Assembly: GCA_039927975.1 (NCBI GenBank)
Contig: JBDSTZ010000110.1
Coordinates: 1 to 5,021 of the forward strand
Source of the DNA: JBDSTZ01 sp039927975
GTDB taxonomy: Bacteria > Pseudomonadota > Gammaproteobacteria > Burkholderiales > Burkholderiaceae_D
Length of the DNA stretch: 5,021 bases
Direction: 5' to 3'
Made by a program: the position numbers and the translations under genes. Below, in pieces: positions 1 through 5,021 of this stretch; position 1 is the first letter of the stretch; every line of letters starts with the position of its first letter. The notes below the pieces were generated by a model that worked only from the letters and a program-made list of their open reading frames with translations, did no database searches and was not told where the DNA came from.

Positions 1-388
1 GGCCCATATTGGCGGCGAGGGCGTGATTCGATTGTTGCAGGCCAGCGTGCGCATCGCCTACTTGTGCAACCAGTGCGCCTGCGCGCTGGTCGAACGAGGC
101 GCTGAGCGCTTCCAGGGAGCGCCCCATATCCGAAGCAAGGTTGCGATTTGCTTGTTGCAGGTCGGCGTGCGCGTCGCTTACTTTGTCCACCAACGCACCC
201 GCGCGCTGGTCGAAGGATGCGTTGAACGCTTCCAGCGAGCGGCCCATATCGCTGGCCAGGTTGTGATTGGCTTGTTGGAGGCCGGCGTGCGCGTCGCCGA
301 CCTTTGTGACCAGTGCGTCGGCGCGCTGGTCGAACGAAGCGCTGAACGCTTCCAGGGAACGCCCGATATCGGCGGCAAGGCTGCGATT
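1..388 (-). repeat. In-frame 120-bp tandem repeat (40-residue units) in the DUF802-type protein tail
   Basis: Three full units and the start of a fourth are present, each exactly 120 bp: 388-269, 268-149, 148-29, then 28 to the left edge. The encoded units start N(R/H)xLA and share the core GRSLEA(F/L)xASFDQRA followed by ALVxxVxDAHAxLQQ. Hand alignment gives 31/40 identical residues for units 1 and 2, and 32/40 for 2 and 3 and for 1 and 3. No unit contains proline or cysteine, which fits a continuous helix or coiled coil. The total copy number cannot be known because the array leaves the window. Confidence 0.95.
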
Positions 389-1423
389 GGCTTGGATCTG
401 GCTGTCGAGCGCGGCGTTCCATGTCTGAGCCACGCCGGCGGTGGCGACGCCGAAGCGGTCGGTCAGGCCGTCGAGCTGCTGCTGCACGGCGCCGGCGGTG
501 CGCTCATGCATGGTCTTCGCTTCCTGCGCGATGCCCTGCATGGCCGCTTCAAATACCGGCCTGATACTTTCGCCGGCCGCCTGCGCGCTGCCGGCCAGGC
601 TGTCGCGCAGCGATTTGTCGACCGAACGCGCCAGCTCGGTGTAGGTCTCGCTGGCACTGCTGTGGAACTGTTCCTGATTGGCGAGCAGGCGCTGGTTCAG
701 CTGCTCACCCATCGACGCCATTTGCAGCATCATTGCCTGCAACTTGTCGACCACTTGCGGCAGGGCCTCGGACTGCGACTGCAGCGCGCGGAAGGTCTTT
801 TCGCGCTGACGGGAGTGCGAAAAGCCGCTCAGGACCGACGCGGCCTTGGCGTCGAGCAGTTGGCCGGCCTGCAGCCGCTCGCGACGGCAGAGCGCCGACA
901 TCAGGCCAAGCACCGCCGAGGCGGCCACACCGGCGACCGAAGTGCCGAAAGCCAGGCCGAGGCCCTTCACCGGCACCGCGAGCGCCGAGCGCATGGCGGC
1001 CAGGTCGGTGGTTTTTTCCAGGGTGAAGACCGCGCCCTTGAGCGTGACGACCATCCCGAGGAAGGTGCCGAGCATCCCCAGCATGACCAGCAGGCCAACC
1101 AGGTAGGGCGTCATGGAAGGGCCGGGCAGGCCGGCGCGCTCGCCTTCGATACGCAGACGTACGGAATGCTGCAGCGAAGCGTCGACGCCCGACAAAAAGC
1201 GGTTCAGGTCCGGCAGGTCTTCCGGGATCGCGCGCAGCGCCGCCATGAGACTGGCGCTGGCCTGGCGGAAGCGGTGCAGCTCGATGGCGCCGGCAAGATA
1301 CACCACGAAGATCAGCGCCGTCATCGCCATCGCCAGGGCGCTCGAATCGATGAAACCGAAGCCGACCCAGATGACCGCGAACGCGCCGGTGACGAAAGCA
1401 AGGTTGAACAATTGTTTATTCAT
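1..1423 (-). CDS. DUF802-type protein with MotA/TolQ/ExbB-like membrane domain and repeat tail (3' end missing)
   Basis: This is an open minus-strand frame of 474 codons that continues past the left edge, beginning MNKQLFNLAF. Hydrophobic segments lie at about residues 7-25, 30-48, 105-131 and 147-178. The last two (PYLVGLLVMLGMLGTFLGM and GLAFGTSVAGVAASAVLGL) resemble the pore helices of MotA/TolQ/ExbB proton-channel subunits. From about 180 onward the protein is polar, Ala/Gln/Glu-rich and predicted helical, without prolines except near 222 and 289, and from 346 it consists of 40-residue tandem repeats. Proteins of this layout are usually named DUF802 domain-containing. The start overlaps the DUF3348 stop (ATGAATAA) and has no Shine-Dalgarno sequence, so translational coupling is likely. 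By analogy it should be an inner-membrane stator-like subunit with a long cytoplasmic tail, and an OmpA-type partner gene would be expected just past the left edge. Membrane architecture and repeats are seen; the family name is from memory; the motor function is inferred. Confidence 0.85.
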   Translation of the reverse strand, partial: MNKQLFNLAFVTGAFAVIWVGFGFIDSSALAMAMTALIFVVYLAGAIELHRFRQASASLMAALRAIPEDLPDLNRFLSGVDASLQHSVRLRIEGERAGLPGPSMTPYLVGLLVMLGMLGTFLGMVVTLKGAVFTLEKTTDLAAMRSALAVPVKGLGLAFGTSVAGVAASAVLGLMSALCRRERLQAGQLLDAKAASVLSGFSHSRQREKTFRALQSQSEALPQVVDKLQAMMLQMASMGEQLNQRLLANQEQFHSSASETYTELARSVDKSLRDSLAGSAQAAGESIRPVFEAAMQGIAQEAKTMHERTAGAVQQQLDGLTDRFGVATAGVAQTWNAALDSQIQANRSLAADIGRSLEAFSASFDQRADALVTKVGDAHAGLQQANHNLASDMGRSLEAFNASFDQRAGALVDKVSDAHADLQQANRNLASDMGRSLEALSASFDQRAGALVAQVGDAHAGLQQSNHALAANMG

Positions 1424-2165
1424 GATTTTGTTGTTGATTGAGTGCTTCAAGAAGTCCCGCGCTTGGCTCCAGGCGCAGTTCGGCTTCGGCCAGCAGCAGC
1501 GTTTGCATGATCTGGCAGAAGCCGGCCAGCCAGCCGCCCGGGCGCATCCAGTGGGCCGGGTTGTCGGCCTGACCGCTGGCGGCGAGCTGTTCCTGGTGCG
1601 CGGCGTACTGGGCTACAAAGCGCGTCTGCAGCAGCGCCGGCACTCTGGCCAGCAACTGGCTCTCGCGCGGGCGCAAAAACTTGTCCATCACAATGTCGAG
1701 TTCCGCCAGTTTCCGCAGGCTGGGCGAGGCCTTGGCCAGCGCGGCGCGCAGATTCACGCGCAGCGGCTCGACGCTCAGTTCCATGTCGCGCTGGTGCGCC
1801 TCGTAAAATCGCCGGTAGGGCGCGTAACTTGCCTCCGCATCCGGCAGCGGTAGCTTGATCGCCGTATTGCCCGCCGGTGCGCAGCTTTTCGTGATTGAAT
1901 TGACCATGAACCCGCGGATCCGCTCGAAATCGGCCTGTAAGCGCGCGCCGGCCGCTGCGCGCAGCGCCTGGCTCTGCGCCGGTAGCGCGGCGATGCCGCT
2001 GGCGTGCACCGACGACATGGCGATCGCGTCGGTGAAGTGCATCCACTGTCCCAGCTCATCCGCAAACTCGCCCGCCGGCTCGGCACCTTGCAACAGGTCG
2101 AGTTCAGCAAGGCAGCGGATGAGTTGGGAACTGTGGAAATTTGTGCGGGGAAGGACGCGCGTCAT
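1416..2165 (-). CDS. DUF3348 domain-containing protein
   Basis: The 249-residue product begins MTRVLPRTNFHSSQLIRCLA and is recognised from memory as DUF3348, a betaproteobacterial family of unknown function whose members begin with a similar PRTNF..S..LIR stretch. It has no signal peptide or membrane helix, so it should be cytoplasmic. It looks mostly helical: an N-terminal part (1-95), a linker with KLPLPDAEASYAPYRRFYEAHQRDM (about 104-128), and a C-terminal part with conserved-looking RKLAELDIVMDKFL (151-164), HWMRPGGWLAGF (205-216) and LLLAEAELRLEP (223-234). It is the first gene after a good sigma70 promoter and overlaps the following DUF802-type gene by 8 bp, so the two are almost certainly co-translated and probably act together. 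No Shine-Dalgarno sequence precedes the ATG; this start is kept because it matches the family N-terminus as I remember it. The molecular role is not known. Confidence 0.85.
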   Translation of the reverse strand: MTRVLPRTNFHSSQLIRCLAELDLLQGAEPAGEFADELGQWMHFTDAIAMSSVHASGIAALPAQSQALRAAAGARLQADFERIRGFMVNSITKSCAPAGNTAIKLPLPDAEASYAPYRRFYEAHQRDMELSVEPLRVNLRAALAKASPSLRKLAELDIVMDKFLRPRESQLLARVPALLQTRFVAQYAAHQEQLAASGQADNPAHWMRPGGWLAGFCQIMQTLLLAEAELRLEPSAGLLEALNQQQNHE

Positions 2166-2257
2166 GGCGCATGCAGTCAGAATTGATACGGAGGCAGGGT
2201 CTGGATGCAGACGCCAACGCGGGGCTTTGGTTATATTTCCAGGAAACAGTGCCCCGG

Positions 2258-2286
2258 ATTATATCGACTACCAAGGGGAAACTCAA
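2258..2286 (-). promoter_or_regulatory. Sigma70-type promoter for the DUF3348-DUF802 operon
   Basis: On the minus strand a -35 box TTGAGT (2286-2281, 4 of 6 consensus) is followed by a 17-bp spacer and a perfect -10 box TATAAT (2263-2258). Transcription would begin near 2250, leaving a leader of about 85 nt before the DUF3348 ATG at 2165. The AT-rich -10 stands out against the GC-rich surroundings. A second, weaker TATAAC (2235-2230) lies just downstream but has no matching -35 box. Confidence 0.7.
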
Positions 2287-2294
2287 ATCGGCCG

Positions 2295-2334
2295 GGCGGA
2301 CCGACGGCGGGCGCGGTTTCGGTCAGCGTCCGCC
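2295..2334. repeat. GC-rich inverted repeat upstream of the operon promoter
   Basis: GGCGGAC (2295-2301) is matched by GTCCGCC (2328-2334), a 7-bp stem with a 26-nt loop. A competing inner stem, GACCGA (2299-2304) with TCGGTC (2319-2324), has a 14-nt loop. The element ends 9 bp upstream of the -35 box. It could be an operator-like site, or a weak terminator for transcripts arriving from the PEP-CTERM gene, but only a poor T tract (TTTGAGTTT) follows on the minus strand. Either role is inference; in GC-rich DNA it may also be chance. Confidence 0.3.
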
Positions 2335-2544
2335 GGTTTCGTTTTGCTGACTGTTCCCGAGGTTTAGTTACGCTATACCTGGCCCGATCCTCCTCATGGC
2401 AGGTACGCAAAGTCGAACGAGTTTTCCTTTGGCGCTGTACTCGCTAGCTATGGATGAGCACGAAGTCGCTGCGCAGCAAGCCATCGGGGTGCCGATCCGT
2501 TCACCGTCAATAGCCCAGCGCCAGCCGCAGTAGCGCTCGCGACC

Positions 2545-3093
2545 TCAGGCAGCGGGGCGAGCCCGGCGCCGGCGCACTAGCGCGACACCTGCCAGACCCA
2601 AGGCGAACAAGGCCAGGTCGGCCGGCTCAGGCACCGCCAGCGCCGCCACCGGAGCGATGCGCCATGAAATCAAGGGTGAAAAGTCGAGCTGGCCGGCATT
2701 GAACAGATTGTCGTTTGAGAAATCGACAAGGCTGTTTTCCGCGTTCAGCATGATCGCCAGCGAACTGCCGAGATCGACCAGGTTGATGTAGAACCCGGCC
2801 GTGTAGCCGTCAATGTCGAACGCCGTCGCGTTGTCGAGGAAAATGCCGGGCGCTTCGGATGCGTCGTGGCTCAGGTTCCAGACCGACGTGATGGCCGTGG
2901 TCTGCGCGATGTCGGTGAGAATGCCGTCCACTTGCGTGATCTTGACCGGTGCGCCGCCGTCGTAAAAGAACTTGCCCGCGAAACTGCCATCGCGCCAGGT
3001 TTCGTCCAGGTTGTACCAGCCGATCGGCGCGGCGCCGGCTGATTGCATGATGAGCCCGCACAGCGCGAACAGCATGAGGAAGTGTTTTTTCAT
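2545..3093 (-). CDS. PEP-CTERM sorting domain-containing secreted protein
   Basis: This 182-residue protein has an N-terminal signal peptide (MKKHFLMLFALCGLIMQSAGA, probable cleavage near residue 21-22) and a classic C-terminal PEP-CTERM signal: VPEP at 154-157, a hydrophobic stretch ALFALGLAGVALV (161-173), then RRRRAR (174-179). By known family biology, such proteins are exported and processed by an exosortase (EpsH/XrtA type) encoded elsewhere, usually in bacteria that make exopolysaccharide or biofilm. The mature region (about 22-150) is rich in Asp, Asn and aromatic residues, has no cysteine, and matches no domain I recognise, so its own function is unknown. The gene starts 37 bp after the HupE-like gene and probably shares its transcript. 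The leader is pyrimidine-rich with no Shine-Dalgarno sequence. The lysine-rich MKKH start is the natural signal-peptide start. Confidence 0.9.
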   Translation of the reverse strand: MKKHFLMLFALCGLIMQSAGAAPIGWYNLDETWRDGSFAGKFFYDGGAPVKITQVDGILTDIAQTTAITSVWNLSHDASEAPGIFLDNATAFDIDGYTAGFYINLVDLGSSLAIMLNAENSLVDFSNDNLFNAGQLDFSPLISWRIAPVAALAVPEPADLALFALGLAGVALVRRRRARPAA

Positions 3094-3130
3094 GGTAGGG
3101 AACTTTAAAAGGAAGTGAAAGAAAGGGTGT

Positions 3131-4240
3131 TCAGGCGCTCAGCCGTTCGACCAGCCAGAAGCTGCTAACCAGCATGACCACAGTCGACAGCGCGGGAATG
3201 CCATAGCGGATAAACAGGTTTTTTTCGCGCATCAGCATCAACAGTGGAATGACCACGGCGGCCACCATCAGCTGTCCGGTTTCGACGCCGAGATTGAACG
3301 ACAGCAGCGGCAGCACGATGCCCTTGCCGCCGTGCGCCAGCGCGCTCTCGCGCAAGATGGTGGCGAAGCCGAAGCCGTGAATCAGGCCAAAACCGCCTGC
3401 CATCCAGTAGCGGTCGGCGGTGGCTTCCCTGCGCCAGACATTCTCAATGCAGACAATGATGATCGAGACCACGATCAAGGGTTCGACGATGCGCGACGGC
3501 AGCACCACCAGATCCAGCGCGGCCAGCGCCAGCGTGAGGGAATGGGCCAGCGTGAAGGCGCTGATCGTGCCGATCATCGGACCGATTCTGCGCACCGTGA
3601 TCAGCAGCGCAAACAAGAACAGCAGATGGTCGTAGCCGGTCAGGATATGCACCACGCCCATCTTGAAGAAGCCGGCGAAGCCCGCCTCCACGGCAGGCGT
3701 CTCGCTGGTGGCCGCCGGCGCCGTCATCGGTACGTCGACGCCCGGGCTGGCCCTGGTCAGCAAGGCCCTGGCCAGAATCCTGCGCTGGTCGTTGGCGGCC
3801 ACAAACGCACCTGGCCGCATGTCGTCGACCAGGGCGAAGTAGGCTGCCTGCGCCGTGATGCTCGCCGCCTGGGGACGCGGATAGATCAGCATCATGACGA
3901 TCTCGTTGTCGCTTGGCAGCACCAAAAAGGCGCTGGCGTCGATTGGAGCGCCTTGCGCCGCGAGCGTCATCAGGCGCGGCGCCAGCGCGGCCGGCAAGTT
4001 GACCGGCTGACCATCGACGCTCGGCCGCGTCAAGCGGGTCACCTCGACCGGCGCCAGCGCGACGCCGCGCAAAAACGTGCGCGCGGCGTCGTAGCCGAAG
4101 GTGAGCTTGACTTCGATCTTATTGTCGAACACCAGCATCTGGGTGGCGCCATCGAAGGGATCATGGGCCCGCGCGGGCGCCGCGATCCCCAGCAATGCCA
4201 GGCACAGCCACGCCATGTGGAGGACGGTGGACAGTTTCAT
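3131..4240 (-). CDS. HupE/UreJ family membrane protein
   Basis: The 369-residue product has a signal peptide (1-25, ending ARAHD), a periplasmic domain of about 160 residues, and a C-terminal membrane domain of about six helices (roughly 193-212, 222-242, 248-266, 281-296, 307-334, 344-365). The membrane part carries HupE/UreJ-type motifs: GVVHILTGYDHLLFLFALL (195-213), FTLAHSLTLALAAL (229-242), VEPLIVVSI (252-260), FGLIHGFGFA (284-293) and SFNLGVETGQL (314-324). H198, H205, H233, H288, E253 and E320 could bind a metal. HupE and UreJ proteins are linked to nickel or cobalt uptake, but this longer form with an N-terminal periplasmic domain (HupE_UreJ_2 type) has no firmly known substrate, and no hydrogenase or urease gene is in view. 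The ATG lies 7 bp after the lyase stop without a Shine-Dalgarno sequence, suggesting coupling to the upstream gene. Confidence 0.88.
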   Translation of the reverse strand: MKLSTVLHMAWLCLALLGIAAPARAHDPFDGATQMLVFDNKIEVKLTFGYDAARTFLRGVALAPVEVTRLTRPSVDGQPVNLPAALAPRLMTLAAQGAPIDASAFLVLPSDNEIVMMLIYPRPQAASITAQAAYFALVDDMRPGAFVAANDQRRILARALLTRASPGVDVPMTAPAATSETPAVEAGFAGFFKMGVVHILTGYDHLLFLFALLITVRRIGPMIGTISAFTLAHSLTLALAALDLVVLPSRIVEPLIVVSIIIVCIENVWRREATADRYWMAGGFGLIHGFGFATILRESALAHGGKGIVLPLLSFNLGVETGQLMVAAVVIPLLMLMREKNLFIRYGIPALSTVVMLVSSFWLVERLSA

Positions 4241-4247
4241 GGCCGGC

Positions 4248-5021
4248 TTACGGTACCGTCACTTCGTCGATGTTGCCGAGATCCTGGCCGGTCGATTCGA
4301 AGCGCAAGGTGTTGGCCAGGCCGGGCGCCAGGGTCACCGGCACGCTCAGCGTGCTCCAGGTGCTCCAGCCGCCGGAGGGGTTGAAGCGGATACTCTGCGC
4401 CACGCCATTGACTTTCAGCACGCCGGTGCGCGGCGTCGGATTGCCGTTCGCAAAACGGATGGCGATGGTTTTCGCGCCGCCCGCGCCGCCATTGATGTTG
4501 TTGAACTGCGCGCTGCCGCCAGTCGCCGGGAAGTCGAGGAAGCCGGAGCCGCGATAGCCGCTGCGATCGGTGGCGGTGATAGTGCCGCCGGCCAGTTCGG
4601 CGGTTTCACCCTGGATTGCGCCGCTGCCGACATAGCGGATGTTCGGCTCGGGCGGCGGGCTCATGCCGTCGCCGAGGTAGTAGTCGAGCGTGGGCGACTG
4701 CATGTAACCCTTGAGCGTCATATGGTTGCGGTAAGCCGGGTTGTGCGCCATCGTGTACAGCCGCGTCGTGGTCGGGATATTGGTGGTGAAGATCACCAGT
4801 TCCGTGTGCGCCTGGTTGAGCGTCACCACCTCGGTGCGCCAGTCGCCGAAAATGTCGCCCATGAACATTGGGTTGTGGTCCCAGATCGACGCCAAATACG
4901 GGCTGCTCGACATCGTCAACAGGCGCGGCAGCGAGTTGCTCGCTTTCGGCACCAGCGGATTCCATTTTTCGATCTTGTAGTCGTTCAAGCCTTCGCTGAG
5001 CAGGTCGCCGTCCCACCAGAT
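4248..5021 (-). CDS. Rhamnogalacturonan lyase, family PL11, with C-terminal CBM35-like domain (5' end missing)
   Basis: The frame enters from the right edge and gives the last 257 residues; the internal TTG near 4988 is not a real start. Residues 1-128 match the end of the PL11 beta-propeller of rhamnogalacturonan I lyases: IWWDGDLLSE, KIEKWNP, GDIFGDWRTEVV (55-66), TTNIPTTTRLYTMAHNPAYR (79-98), LGDGMSPPPEPNI (116-128). These enzymes cleave the rhamnose-galacturonic acid backbone of pectin by beta-elimination (EC 4.2.2.23 or 4.2.2.24) and are normally secreted. Most of the calcium-dependent active site would be upstream of the window. Residues about 138-257 look like a CBM35/CBM6-type beta-sandwich: GETAELAGG, GYRGSGFLDF, IAIRFANG, LKVNGV, GGWSTWSTLSVPVTLAPGLANTLRF, and a closing GNIDEVTV. 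That module probably tethers the enzyme to its polysaccharide. The stop lies 7 bp before the HupE-like gene. The family call is strong; endo versus exo action cannot be told. Confidence 0.88.
   Translation of the reverse strand: MWWDGDLLSEGLNDYKIEKWNPLVPKASNSLPRLLTMSSSPYLASIWDHNPMFMGDIFGDWRTEVVTLNQAHTELVIFTTNIPTTTRLYTMAHNPAYRNHMTLKGYMQSPTLDYYLGDGMSPPPEPNIRYVGSGAIQGETAELAGGTITATDRSGYRGSGFLDFPATGGSAQFNNINGGAGGAKTIAIRFANGNPTPRTGVLKVNGVAQSIRFNPSGGWSTWSTLSVPVTLAPGLANTLRFESTGQDLGNIDEVTVP

Larger units (their letters stand above)
2166..2544. other. Intergenic region without a supported gene
   Basis: This 379-bp gap separates the stop of the PEP-CTERM gene from the start of DUF3348. It contains the sigma70 promoter and the inverted repeat listed separately. 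Short open frames exist on both strands (for example plus 2205-2447, and a minus-strand stretch of about 54 codons across roughly 2370-2532), but none has a ribosome binding site, a plausible start or a recognisable product. No strong hairpin followed by a T run was found after the PEP-CTERM stop, so where that transcript ends is unclear. Confidence 0.6.

Noticed and set aside
1..388. 120-bp periodic repeats as a possible CRISPR array or satellite DNA
   Set aside because: The units are contiguous with no spacers, keep the reading frame exactly, and vary mostly in tolerant residues, so they are a protein-coding repeat.
23..1441. Plus-strand open frame of 472 codons
   Set aside because: It runs antisense to the whole DUF802-type gene. 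Its product is Arg/His/Gln-rich with no recognisable domain, while the minus frame gives a coherent membrane protein; long antisense frames are common in GC-rich genes.
1113..1853. Plus-strand open frame spanning the DUF802/DUF3348 junction
   Set aside because: It is a shadow of two well-supported minus-strand genes, with low-complexity composition and no family resemblance.
2370..2532. Minus-strand stretch of about 54 open codons as a possible gene remnant
   Set aside because: There is no start with a ribosome site and no recognisable sequence; this length is expected by chance in GC-rich DNA.
2520..2544. AGCGC/GCGCT hairpin after the PEP-CTERM stop as a terminator
   Set aside because: The stem is only 5 bp with an 11-nt loop and no T run follows.
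3332..4384. Plus-strand open frame of 350 codons
   Set aside because: It is antisense to the HupE-like gene and the end of the lyase; the Arg/His/Gln/Gly-rich product looks non-coding.
4248..4988. Lyase frame read as a complete 246-residue gene starting at TTG 4988
   Set aside because: The frame stays open to the right edge and upstream residues (IWWDGDLLSE) match PL11, so the gene is only truncated by the window.

Overview
The window looks like chromosomal DNA from a GC-rich betaproteobacterium, most likely Oxalobacteraceae (Massilia/Duganella/Janthinobacterium type). This rests on three things: a DUF3348-DUF802 gene pair, a PEP-CTERM (exosortase-sorted) secreted protein, and a plant-cell-wall pectin lyase. 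The assignment comes from gene content and codon use, not from a database search. All five supported genes lie on the minus strand, so transcription runs from the right edge to the left edge.

Right block (5021 to 2545), in order of transcription: the C-terminal half of a family PL11 rhamnogalacturonan lyase with a terminal CBM35-like sugar-binding domain (runs off the right edge); then, 7 bp later, a HupE/UreJ-type membrane protein; then, 37 bp later, a small secreted protein with a PEP-CTERM anchor (VPEP, hydrophobic stretch, RRRR). The tight spacing suggests one transcript whose products act at or outside the inner membrane. A functional link between pectin cleavage and the HupE-like protein is not obvious.

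Middle (2166 to 2544): a 379-bp gap without a convincing gene. It holds a near-consensus sigma70 promoter (TTGAGT, 17 bp, TATAAT) pointing left and, just upstream of it, a GC-rich inverted repeat.

Left block (2165 to 1): a DUF3348 protein whose stop overlaps by 8 bp the start of a large DUF802-type protein. The latter has a MotA/TolQ/ExbB-like four-helix membrane part, then a long cytoplasmic alpha-helical tail that becomes a perfect-length 40-residue (120-bp) tandem repeat and runs off the left edge. In related bacteria, as I recall, this pair is followed by an OmpA-family gene. That would give a stator-like complex of the MotAB/ZorAB type with a repeat-built tail, and it is the most interesting part of the window. 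The function of this DUF3348/DUF802 system is unknown to me; the motor comparison is inference from architecture.
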